Shown here one piece after another: positions 8,308-16,938 of a stretch of 64,000 nucleotides of DNA. This DNA comes from Hydromicrobium sp964415365 (GTDB lineage Bacteria; Actinomycetota; Humimicrobiia; Humimicrobiales; Humimicrobiaceae): contig CAYPYW010000006.1 of the NCBI GenBank assembly GCA_964415365.1, positions 33,146-97,145 of the forward strand, read 5' to 3'. The position numbers and the translations under genes were made by a program. A model generated the notes under the pieces. That model was given only the letters and a program-made list of their open reading frames with translations, searched no databases and had not been told where the DNA came from. Within the stretch, counting starts at the first letter, position 1; the number at the start of each line of letters is the position of its first letter.

Positions 8308-10131
8308 ATGAATAAGAGATTCTCAGAATATATAAAACGTAATAGAAAGTGGATATATCCTGTAGTTATATTCATTGTTGTAGCTTCTGTGTCATATTTT
8401 TTATATTATTACTTTATTATTTATCCCCCAAAATTTAGCAATGAGGAGTTTAATTTTATATCCAGCAGTTCCGGCGAGTATTTAAAACCCGGTGATCAAA
8501 TAACGTATACAATAAATTATAAGAATACAGGGAAGAAAGCGGTAGAAGATTTTACGATAGAGTTGAAAATACCGGAGAATGCAGTTTTTATATCATCAAG
8601 TCACAATGAGATTTCAGAAAATGCTCATGGAGTGGTAGCTTTTGAAGTTGGTGATATCAAGGGAGATGAGGAAGGTGCAATAGATTTTATAGTGGAAGTC
8701 AAAAAGCCGCTGGATAATGGTACTTTAATAAAATTAGACGGAGCAAAGTTCAGTTATAAGAGCGGAGGAGAAAATTTTAATAACGATATCAATGCAAACT
8801 TAACAAGTACGGTAGAGAGCAATCCAAATTTTGATAATTTTAAGCTGGAAGCTGTCGATGAAAACGGTGGAGTTTTAAGATTGGGTGATGTCATACAGTA
8901 TAAATTAATAGTGGAAAATACCGGTGACATGAATGCTGCCAATGTAGAAATTAAAAGTAATTTCTCGGAATATGTGGATATAATTGAAGATTCTATTACT
9001 GGTTCAGGCGAATATGAAGGCAGTACTGTGTTGTGGAATATTGATAATATGGAAATAAATAAACCCAGGACTTTATCATTTAAGGTCAGGGTAAAGGATA
9101 ACCTAACCAAAGATGTAAGTATTATAAACAATAGTGCCTTGAAATATGGATCGAGTGTCATAGAAAAGTCGGTGGAGGAGGAGATAAAACGTTTTACCGA
9201 TTTAACTACGTCGGAAGCATTTTTATATGATGAAAATGGAGGATATCTCTGGGCTAGTGAGATTATAAATGTAAGAATTGTCGTCAGGAATACGGGTGAT
9301 AAGATAGAAGAAAGTTATAAAGTTGTCTGTCCGACACCTGCCGGAGCAACTTATATCAGCCAGTCGGGTACTCCTGAAGGAATAAGCTGGAGCGATGATA
9401 TAAGGGGTTTGATATGGGACCTGAAGAATCTTGGAGTGGGAGAAGAGAGAGAAATAACTTTCAAAATAAAAGTAAATGAAAATCTGGTTAATTCGGGCGG
9501 AACAATAACTACCGCTTTTAAAATAGAAAGCAGTAATGGTGAAGTTATACTCCCCTCGAAAAGCATGACTGTCAGGGGGCACGTAAATATGAATATTGTA
9601 GCGATGGGTGATTCCCTGATAGAAATGTCCAACTGGGTACAGATGTTTGATGACCTTCTGGAGGCCAACTATCCTTATGCTGATTATAATACTATTGCAA
9701 GTGCGAAGGGTGGTGAAATGGCCAGTGGTGGAAATGCAAGGTTTGACAGTACTGTTGCTATATATAATCCACAGATAGTCATAATAGCTTACGGAACCAA
9801 TGATGCAGGACCTCATATTTCAAGATTCCAGGGTAATATGGAAAGTATTGTAGCCAAAGCGAGTAATTTAGGCGCGAGAGTATTTATCAATCTTATTGGT
9901 CCTGTTCTTAAGCCCGGAAAAGAAGAATATGTTGAATTGAATAATATAATCAGGCATATTGCGGCTAAGTACGGTGCAGTAGTTATAGATGTATTGACTC
10001 CGCTTTCACAAAATCCAGGAGAATATCTTACTGATGGAGTGCATTACAGTTCGGCAGGTGCTGTGGTAGTAGCACATACAGTATTCAGTTATGTTTCTCA
10101 ATACCTGGGTGATATTGGCCAGAGGCTGTAA
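8308..10131 (+). CDS. Membrane-anchored protein with DUF11-like repeats and a C-terminal SGNH/GDSL hydrolase domain
   Basis: 607 residues. One helix at about 16-36 anchors the protein, with the rest outside. Three DUF11-like beta-sandwich repeats follow, each opening with a phrase of the kind LKPGDQITYTINYKNTGKK, LRLGDVIQYKLIVENTGD and LWASEIINVRIVVRNTGD. The C-terminal SGNH hydrolase has AMGDSLIEMSNW (block I, Ser at about 434), IAYGTNDAG (block III) and DGVHYSSAG (block V, Asp and His), so the catalytic residues are present. Such domains act as esterases or acetyl transferases/esterases on glycans. It probably trims surface polysaccharide next to the NodB lipoprotein. Confidence 0.8.
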   Translation: MNKRFSEYIKRNRKWIYPVVIFIVVASVSYFLYYYFIIYPPKFSNEEFNFISSSSGEYLKPGDQITYTINYKNTGKKAVEDFTIELKIPENAVFISSSHNEISENAHGVVAFEVGDIKGDEEGAIDFIVEVKKPLDNGTLIKLDGAKFSYKSGGENFNNDINANLTSTVESNPNFDNFKLEAVDENGGVLRLGDVIQYKLIVENTGDMNAANVEIKSNFSEYVDIIEDSITGSGEYEGSTVLWNIDNMEINKPRTLSFKVRVKDNLTKDVSIINNSALKYGSSVIEKSVEEEIKRFTDLTTSEAFLYDENGGYLWASEIINVRIVVRNTGDKIEESYKVVCPTPAGATYISQSGTPEGISWSDDIRGLIWDLKNLGVGEEREITFKIKVNENLVNSGGTITTAFKIESSNGEVILPSKSMTVRGHVNMNIVAMGDSLIEMSNWVQMFDDLLEANYPYADYNTIASAKGGEMASGGNARFDSTVAIYNPQIVIIAYGTNDAGPHISRFQGNMESIVAKASNLGARVFINLIGPVLKPGKEEYVELNNIIRHIAAKYGAVVIDVLTPLSQNPGEYLTDGVHYSSAGAVVVAHTVFSYVSQYLGDIGQRL

Positions 10132-10183
10132 TATTTATTATAAACAGTTGGCTTTCATTAAGACAAAGAAGCGAGTGTGAGTT

Positions 10184-10723
10184 TTGAGAGTTTTTTTAAT
10201 CGTTTTTTCATTTATAAATACGGTTTTTTATATTTTAGTTTACTCTTATTTTGATAATATTCTGGATATTTTTGGAGTGACAAGTTTATCCTCAACGGCA
10301 GTAAATTATATCAAATTAACAGCACTTTTGGTTGTGGGTTTTTGTATCGGTATAACTGTGATGCTTATACTGCGGTTAAAAATGAAGAAAAGCCTTTTTA
10401 GTTTCAAGAATCTGTTTATTGTCGGAATTTTTCCATTTATATGTCTTATACTGTCAGAGGGCTCCATAACCAGTTTTATTATAAATAAATTTTTCAATTC
10501 CAGTGAAACATTGAGTGAACTGGCATTCTATCTCTTTTCAAGACAAACTATCTGGTCTTTGTGGCTTGGTTTTGCAATAGGTACATCTGTACGCCTTAGT
10601 TTTTTAAAAAGGGAATACAAACACTTATCGATCGGGAAGTTGGAACAGGAACATCTGGAATCTGAATCAGCTAAGGTATTTGATATAGAAAGCAAGGATC
10701 AGAATCATTCCCCGGAGCATTAG
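10184..10723 (+). CDS. Four-helix membrane protein, copy 1 of a duplicated pair (unknown family)
   Basis: 179 residues with about four hydrophobic helices and a polar C-terminal tail. It is a clear paralogue of the protein at 12655-13134: both share FLIVFS near the start, YFDNI, KFFNS/RFFNS, and SELxFYxFSRxTIWxxWLGxxxGxSVRL. The start is a TTG with a weak GTGTGAG upstream. Its last 53 bases overlap the 3' end of the convergent beta-propeller gene, so that stretch codes on both strands. The function is unknown; repeated pairing with a propeller protein suggests the two work together. Confidence 0.7.
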   Translation: MRVFLIVFSFINTVFYILVYSYFDNILDIFGVTSLSSTAVNYIKLTALLVVGFCIGITVMLILRLKMKKSLFSFKNLFIVGIFPFICLILSEGSITSFIINKFFNSSETLSELAFYLFSRQTIWSLWLGFAIGTSVRLSFLKREYKHLSIGKLEQEHLESESAKVFDIESKDQNHSPEH

Positions 10724-12458
10724 TCAGCCTGGTAGGATTTGAGCCATCAGGACTGATGACATATATCTCCTGTTGACCGTCGATGGTACATTCAAAGGCT
10801 ATAAAAGCATTATCAGGAGAGAAGCTAGGATGTCCGCAGTTTACCAGAGAACCCGAGACCATTTTTATATTTTCTCCGTTCCCATCCATAGTGTAGATAA
10901 GAGAATTGTTGCCTTCATAACCCATAAAGGTAATTAGTTTACCATCTATAGAAATATCCGGAACTCTTTTTCTCATGTTCGTACCGGAGATACGCTCTGG
11001 ATTTTCTCCATTATAATTCATCACATATAGATCTTCGTTTCCTTTATTTCCGGATTCATAAATAACTTTATACTGGAAGGAATGACCGGCCGGATGCCAG
11101 TCGTAGACATTAGGATTGAATGTCAACCGTTTCAGATTGCTTCCATCACTATTTATTCTGTATATTTCCCAGTCCCCGTCCTGATATACCTCAAAATAAA
11201 TAAACCTTCCATCAAAAGACCAGGTTGGATATCCGCTATTCCATGGATTACTGGTAAGCTGTGTTTTATCAGTTCCATCCCAGTTCATAACCATAATCTG
11301 CCATGTACCATTGATATCCGAAGTATAAGCTATCTTCTTTCCGTCAGGTGAAACGGAAGGATAGTTGTCCTTCCCGGGATGGTCTGTTAACTGGGTTAGT
11401 TCGGAACCGTCCAGGTTCATACTATACACATCTTCGCTTCCATTTATATCTGAAGTAAAGACTATTTTCTTAACAGAGTATTCTATATCCAGGTTTCTGG
11501 GTTTAACCTGCAGAACATCATCTTTACTTATGGCCCATCCACTTATCTCTATTGAGTCATTATTCAGATTTGCTTCTTCTACTGAGAATGTAACGTTTGG
11601 TTCTTTCTCTTCACCTTCCATTTTGATATTTATAAAACCAGGATAATAAGTCCCGGAAGTCGAAAAGGAATAAATATATACGGTGTTTTCACTCCCGCCT
11701 TCAAGTTCGCTCCCGTCAAAGTCAAGAGAATAACCTGAATTAGTATAGTTTGCATTTCCTAGTGCATTGGCTACATCCTGTCTCTCTATTCCATAATTTG
11801 CTTCACCCAGAAATTTCCCGAAGTCCTTTGGACCGTTTAAATAGATCTCCACCCTGTCTATTCCGGTAGTATCAGTGAAATTAGTATCCACTGACCAGCC
11901 TGATATCTTTATATTAGATTTATCGGCTTCAGCTATTACTTGATTATTCTTAGGACTATCTATAGATAGTCTGATATTTGTATCAAGATTTTCTTCTCCC
12001 TGGATTACAATTCTTTCTCTGGTATAATTCCATCCGTATTTTGGTATCAGAGCGTATACATAAAGATAATGGACTGAACCTGGTTCAAATGTGTATTTTT
12101 CGTTGTCAATAGCTAAAACATAACCTGTTTCTGCAAGATCCTCGCCGTAAATCATGAAGGCTTGGTCGGAAGTCATACCGTATAATGCTTCCCCGAGAAA
12201 GATACCGGTATTCCTGTCACCATCAAGATAAACTTCTATCACAGCAATTTTATCAGGATCTATTTCCTCTTCCTCCGGTTCTTCTTCGATTTCCTCTTCG
12301 GGCTCTTCCTCAATCACCGTATCGGGCGGCTCTGGTTCAGCTATTTCCTCTTCGGGTGCAGGGGATGTTTTACCCTGGATATATCTGACAATTACAAATC
12401 CGAAAATACTTACTGCAACTACAGATAAAATTATAATAATTATGATTACTGTTCTCAT
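10671..12458 (-). CDS. Membrane-anchored protein with two repeat modules and a TolB/PD40-type beta-propeller (copy 1)
   Basis: 595 residues. A signal anchor (about 3-28) is followed by a Pro/Glu-rich spacer (34-68). Two homologous modules come next (about 70-165 and 195-285), each with an IxxYLxGxxxxGxFLGEAxYG phrase and a YxxSGYSL or TGYVL half. A TolB-like propeller runs from about 330 to the end, built from PD40 repeats such as VSPDGKKIAYTSDINGTW and ISIDGKLITFMGYEGN. Propellers of this kind bind proteins or glycans outside the cell. The module at 70-165 is not one I can name. The gene is divergent from its neighbour at 12655 and convergent with the protein at 10184-10723. Confidence 0.78.
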   Translation of the reverse strand: MRTVIIIIIILSVVAVSIFGFVIVRYIQGKTSPAPEEEIAEPEPPDTVIEEEPEEEIEEEPEEEEIDPDKIAVIEVYLDGDRNTGIFLGEALYGMTSDQAFMIYGEDLAETGYVLAIDNEKYTFEPGSVHYLYVYALIPKYGWNYTRERIVIQGEENLDTNIRLSIDSPKNNQVIAEADKSNIKISGWSVDTNFTDTTGIDRVEIYLNGPKDFGKFLGEANYGIERQDVANALGNANYTNSGYSLDFDGSELEGGSENTVYIYSFSTSGTYYPGFINIKMEGEEKEPNVTFSVEEANLNNDSIEISGWAISKDDVLQVKPRNLDIEYSVKKIVFTSDINGSEDVYSMNLDGSELTQLTDHPGKDNYPSVSPDGKKIAYTSDINGTWQIMVMNWDGTDKTQLTSNPWNSGYPTWSFDGRFIYFEVYQDGDWEIYRINSDGSNLKRLTFNPNVYDWHPAGHSFQYKVIYESGNKGNEDLYVMNYNGENPERISGTNMRKRVPDISIDGKLITFMGYEGNNSLIYTMDGNGENIKMVSGSLVNCGHPSFSPDNAFIAFECTIDGQQEIYVISPDGSNPTRLTNAPGNDSDPCFLYQIP

Positions 12459-12642
12459 TTTTGCTTAATTTCTAAATATACAGGGTATACGCCTGAGTAT
12501 TTTTTAGTCAGTATGCCGTTTGCAATTATATGGCTGTTATATAACTCCTAATGTATATTTCGAGTTTTAAAGTATAGCAGAATACAGGATTAATTGAAAT
12601 TAATATCTTTTTAAGTTAACATTTGATTATTCGCACTGCTAT

Positions 12643-12648
12643 TATAAT
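12643..12648 (+). promoter_or_regulatory. TATAAT -10 element six bases before a start codon (possible leaderless mRNA)
   Basis: A perfect TATAAT ends six bases before the ATG at 12655. Transcription starting about seven bases downstream would begin at or next to the start codon. No well-spaced -35 or Shine-Dalgarno sequence is visible. Confidence 0.35.
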
Positions 12649-12654
12649 TAAAGA

Positions 12655-13134
12655 ATGATATCAAAAAAGAAAATAAGATTTTTTCTTATAGTCTTTAGTC
12701 TTGTAAATATAATCCTTTATTATACTGCTTTTGCTTATTTTGATAACATTATGGATGCACTGGCAGGATATAATCTGCCTGCTGGCTTTTTAAATTTCTT
12801 AAGACTGTTTATTGTTTTTGTTCTTGGATTTATGATTGGTTTTTTGATAGCCATAAGCATGAGAGTGGTGGTGGATACAAATTATTTTGATATAAGAGTG
12901 TTTTTGATTGCGGGCTGTATTCCTGCTCTTGCTTTAATACTTTATAACACAGGTGTAACTAATCTGGTGGTGACCAGGTTTTTTAATTCAAACCTTACTG
13001 TTTCGGAACTTGTTTTTTATTTTTTTTCCAGAGATACAATATGGGCTATCTGGCTGGGCATTTCAGTAGGAGCATCGGTAAGGTTGAAGTTTACCTATCC
13101 AAAAAAAAGGTTTAAGCATCAAATTATTGATTAA
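12655..13134 (+). CDS. Four-helix membrane protein, copy 2 of the duplicated pair
   Basis: 159 residues, paralogous to the protein at 10184-10723 over its whole hydrophobic part but without the longer polar tail. Conserved landmarks are FFLIVFSLVN, AYFDNIMD, TNLVVTRFFNS, and SELVFYFFSRDTIWAIWLG. It ends 23 bases before the stop of the convergent propeller gene at 13158-15203, without the coding overlap seen in copy 1. A TATAAT just ahead of the ATG may make its message leaderless. The function is unknown. Confidence 0.7.
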   Translation: MISKKKIRFFLIVFSLVNIILYYTAFAYFDNIMDALAGYNLPAGFLNFLRLFIVFVLGFMIGFLIAISMRVVVDTNYFDIRVFLIAGCIPALALILYNTGVTNLVVTRFFNSNLTVSELVFYFFSRDTIWAIWLGISVGASVRLKFTYPKKRFKHQIID

Positions 13135-13157
13135 ATTGAGATATTCTTTGAGATGTC

Positions 13158-15203
13158 TTATTCTCTGTAAAGAAAGCTGCCATCTCTATTGATGTGGGAT
13201 GAACTGGTTATATTGATTTTTTCTCCGGTCGCGAGATCTATCAGAATCAGATTTTCCGTTGAACCTTTTCTTTCTTCATAAACGATATATTTCCCATCTG
13301 GTGAAAATGAAGGGTGGCCGTCCCAATCCGGATTATTGGTGAGCTTGGTTTCGTTCTGTCCATTATAGTCCATAATCCAGATATCGCAATTATCACCGGA
13401 ATACCTCATATAGGTTATTTTAGTTTCATCAGGCGATACGTCCGGAACTCTTCTTCTGGGGCCGTCTCCGGTTATATTTCTTTTTCCTGAACCATTGTGA
13501 TTCATTACATAAATATTTTCGTGACCGGTTGTTCCCGATTCATAAATAATTTCGTATTTATATGGATGTCCACTTGGATGCCAGTCATGGGAACCTGAAT
13601 TAAAGGTTAGTCTTTTCTGCTCTGTTCCATTGCTTTTGATCCTGAATAGTTCCCAGTCTCCATCTATATAAGCTTCAAAATATATATACTTGGAGTCATA
13701 AGACCAGCTCGGGTACGCGCTTCGAAAATTATTATAGGTAATCTGCTTTTTATTTTTACCATCCCAATCCATAATCATTATCTGCCATACGCCACCTATA
13801 TCCGAAGTATAAGCAATTTTTTCACCGTCCGGTGATACTTCCGGGTACAGGTCGTTTCCGGAATAGTCGGTTAGCCTGGTAAGTTCCGTTCCGTTGATAT
13901 TTATACTGTATATGTTTTCGTTGCCATCTCTGTTAGAGTTATATACCACTTTTTTAATAAGGTATTGTACATCACTTTCCGAGGTTTCCTCCTCAATTTT
14001 TTGTTTTTCTTCCAGATACTCGTCCAGAACATTTTTATCGATAGCCCAGCCGGTTATTTCAATAATGCTGTTCTGGTTGAGTTTCTGCATATTAATTTGA
14101 GTGTTGATTATTGCTTTTTCTTCTTTCACTCCTGATAAATAAACTTCCCTTTTTTCGTAATTCAATAAGCCATCTTCGGAACTTGCGGCATAGATAAATA
14201 TGGTATGGGTAGAACCCGGTTCAAGATCGATAGGTTCCTCAAACTGATAACCACTGTTTAAGTAATTTTGATTTTCAAAGAAATCCACCACATCCTGCCT
14301 TGGTATACCATACTGTGCACTGCCTAAAAATTTTCCGTATCCTTTAGGTCCATTCAAATATATTTCTATTTCTTTTATGCCGGCATTATCGTTATTTCTC
14401 AGATCTACAGCCCACCCTTTGATTGATTGGAGACTACTGGTGATTGTTTTTTCTTTAGGCTCGTCTATGGATATCATTATATTTTTTTCGTGTACTTTCT
14501 CTCCTGATAAATTTACTTCTTTTCTTATGTAATCCCATCCTGATTTAGTCCCGTAGAAATAAATATAGATATAATGAGTGGAACCGGGGAGGAGATTTAT
14601 GTCTTCATTATTTTCCCGGATAAACTTAAAGCCAGTATTTTTAAAATCCTCTCCGTACAGTTGAAGTGCTTCTGTGGATTCTATGCTGCATATTGTTTCA
14701 CCCAGATATATACCATTTTCCATATCTCCATCCAGAAAGAATTTAATGGTTCCATTTTCTATCTTTTCTTCCTCTTCTGGTGTTATCTCTTCTTTCTCGT
14801 CTTCCTCTGCTGATATTTCTTCTGTGTAATCAATTTCGTTATACTGGGGTTGTATCTGCTCGGTTTCTTTCTCATTCTCCTGGGTAAGAGTATCAGATGA
14901 CTCATTATTACCCGGAGGCTTGAATGTATGACTGCTGTCTTCAATTTTATTTCCATTACTGATTGTATTGATCTTGCTGGAGAGGCTACTGGTAAGGAAT
15001 TTTTGTAGGTTGTTTATTATATCGTTTATTGTTCCTATATTTGAATCCGGATTGGTAATTTTATTATTTTTGCTACTTTCTATGGTTTCGGAACTATAAA
15101 CTTCTTCACTGGTAGTGCTTTTATTTCTGCTTATTATAACAATGCTTAAGAGAGTTGTTATTAATAAAAAAATAATTAGAAGTGTTATTAATATAGCTTT
15201 CAT
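13158..15203 (-). CDS. Membrane-anchored protein with two repeat modules and a TolB/PD40-type beta-propeller (copy 2)
   Basis: 681 residues and the same domain order as the protein at 10671-12458. It has an anchor (about 2-24), a long Ser/Asn then Glu-rich spacer (to about 155), two modules (about 155-245 and 270-360) and a PD40 propeller (about 410-681) with repeats such as VSPDGEKIAYTSDIGGVW and FSPDGKYIVYEERKG. The modules share phrases like EIYLNGPKGYGKFLGSAQYGI with copy 1. The spacer is longer and differs most. The likely location is outside the membrane, with the propeller as a binding or scaffold domain. The divergent gap 15204-15398 holds only AT-rich DNA and presumably both promoters. 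Confidence 0.78.
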   Translation of the reverse strand: MKAILITLLIIFLLITTLLSIVIISRNKSTTSEEVYSSETIESSKNNKITNPDSNIGTINDIINNLQKFLTSSLSSKINTISNGNKIEDSSHTFKPPGNNESSDTLTQENEKETEQIQPQYNEIDYTEEISAEEDEKEEITPEEEEKIENGTIKFFLDGDMENGIYLGETICSIESTEALQLYGEDFKNTGFKFIRENNEDINLLPGSTHYIYIYFYGTKSGWDYIRKEVNLSGEKVHEKNIMISIDEPKEKTITSSLQSIKGWAVDLRNNDNAGIKEIEIYLNGPKGYGKFLGSAQYGIPRQDVVDFFENQNYLNSGYQFEEPIDLEPGSTHTIFIYAASSEDGLLNYEKREVYLSGVKEEKAIINTQINMQKLNQNSIIEITGWAIDKNVLDEYLEEKQKIEEETSESDVQYLIKKVVYNSNRDGNENIYSININGTELTRLTDYSGNDLYPEVSPDGEKIAYTSDIGGVWQIMIMDWDGKNKKQITYNNFRSAYPSWSYDSKYIYFEAYIDGDWELFRIKSNGTEQKRLTFNSGSHDWHPSGHPYKYEIIYESGTTGHENIYVMNHNGSGKRNITGDGPRRRVPDVSPDETKITYMRYSGDNCDIWIMDYNGQNETKLTNNPDWDGHPSFSPDGKYIVYEERKGSTENLILIDLATGEKINITSSSHINRDGSFLYRE

Positions 15204-15398
15204 GAAAAATTAAATTTGTTTTTATCCCTTTATCGTTTTTTATAGTAGTATAAATTTTTTGCTAGTACAATTATAATTAGAAAAACACTTTTAAAAATAA
15301 AGTTTGTCCATAAAAATAGTAATAGTTTATAATTTTGATTATATAGGTAGAACAGGTAAGATGAAAAGGTGTTATATTTTTAGAGCTTTTTATTTAAT

Positions 15399-16880
15399 AT
15401 GAGTAGAGTATTTATACTGGGTATGAGCCCGCTTCCGTTTGAAAATGACAGGAAAGTATACGGAACCGGCATCAGGACCTGGCAGTTTATATTACCCCTT
15501 CTGGAGAAGGGTCACAGGATATGTGTTTGCAATTATGCTATTCCATCGGCATATACAGATGATTTCAACTCCAGGTATGTAAAGGATTTTATTTACAACG
15601 GTGATTCGAAAGATAAGCAGGGTTTTGATTACAATATACTTAAGAAAGATGATTTTGAAAACATCGAATTAGTATCTGAAATTTTTACAGAATTCAAGCC
15701 GGACTGCATAATTGGCTGTACTTTTTACCCTTCCCATATAGCGTCGAAATTACTTGATTATTTAAAAGATAAAAATAATATTGTTGATGCTGTACCATTC
15801 TGGGCAGATTTATTTGGTCATGTAATGGCTGAAGCACAGGCCCGTGCTTATGTCGATGAAAATGACGACTGCCTCTTTCATTACTGGAATAGTGAATATA
15901 ATATTATCTCCAATGCAGACATTTTCTCGTGTGTATCTTCGAGGCAAGAGTATGCTTTAATAGGGGAACTGGGAGCAATAGGGAGACTCAATAAATATAC
16001 ATCGAATTATGATTTTACCAATACAACCCCCTGTGGTTTACCTCTGGTTGAATACAAACATACGAAGAATGTTTTTAGAGGGAGAGAGAATATAAGAGAA
16101 GAGGATTTTGTAGTGCTGTGGACCGGGGGATACAACACCTGGACAGATGTTGATACTCTATATAAAGGCCTTATAGGAGCGATGGAAAAGAATCCGAGGA
16201 TTAAATTTGTATCCACCGGAGGAGAGATACCGGAACAGGATCTAAAAACTTATCCCCGCTTCCTGTCCATGATAAACAGCAGTCCTTATAAGGACAGGTT
16301 TGTAATGAAAGGGTGGGTGCCCGGAGAAGATGTACCAAATTACTATTTTGAGGCAAATGTAGGTATAAATATTGATAAAGATATTTATGAAGTCAGATTG
16401 GGCAGTAAAAACCGTATTCTTGATTGGTTCAGGGCAGGGCTCTGTGTCCTGTCGTCAAATGTTTGTGAATTAACTGACACAATAGAAAAAGAAAAGATTG
16501 GCTACACTTTTAAACCTTATGATTATGAAGATTTGAGCAGGAAACTGATTTATCTGGCAGATAATACCGATGAGGTCAGTGAAACCGCAATTGCCGGAAA
16601 AGAATATGCACTGTCAAATTTCAAGTTTGAAAAGACTACCGAAAAATTACAAAGTTGGGTTAGAAATCCTGCCTTTTCTCCTGACAGAGGCAAGGAAAGA
16701 AGATTATTTTTCAGCAGAGAAGAGGCTATTAAGAATTTAGAGAAGATAACCATGAACCAGAAAAAAATGATAGAGGAGAGGGAAAAGCGGATATCAGAGC
16801 TCGAAGGAATCGTTAAGAAGGGTTTTATTTATAAAATCTATAGTTATTTAAAGATTGCTAGAAGAAAGATATCCGGTTAG
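15399..16880 (+). CDS. Family 4 (GT-B) glycosyltransferase with C-terminal coiled coil
   Basis: 493 residues. The N-terminal GT-B half has MSRVFILGMSPLPFENDRKVYG. The C-terminal half begins near VVLWTGGYNTWTDVDTL (about 238) and has the donor-site region GSKNRILDWFRAGLCVLSSNVCEL (about 343-366) and FKPYDYEDL. A short coiled coil (about 445-475) rich in Glu, Lys and Arg ends the protein. The family builds surface or exported polysaccharides using nucleotide sugars. It is the first gene of a six-glycosyltransferase run. The sugar is unknown; GDP-mannose or GDP-D-rhamnose made by enzymes at 37-46 kb are candidates. Confidence 0.75.
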   Translation: MSRVFILGMSPLPFENDRKVYGTGIRTWQFILPLLEKGHRICVCNYAIPSAYTDDFNSRYVKDFIYNGDSKDKQGFDYNILKKDDFENIELVSEIFTEFKPDCIIGCTFYPSHIASKLLDYLKDKNNIVDAVPFWADLFGHVMAEAQARAYVDENDDCLFHYWNSEYNIISNADIFSCVSSRQEYALIGELGAIGRLNKYTSNYDFTNTTPCGLPLVEYKHTKNVFRGRENIREEDFVVLWTGGYNTWTDVDTLYKGLIGAMEKNPRIKFVSTGGEIPEQDLKTYPRFLSMINSSPYKDRFVMKGWVPGEDVPNYYFEANVGINIDKDIYEVRLGSKNRILDWFRAGLCVLSSNVCELTDTIEKEKIGYTFKPYDYEDLSRKLIYLADNTDEVSETAIAGKEYALSNFKFEKTTEKLQSWVRNPAFSPDRGKERRLFFSREEAIKNLEKITMNQKKMIEEREKRISELEGIVKKGFIYKIYSYLKIARRKISG

Positions 16881-16938
16881 TCATCAGGAACCTGTCCCGC
16901 TTTTCTCCTTATAATATACAGATTATTATCATAATGAT

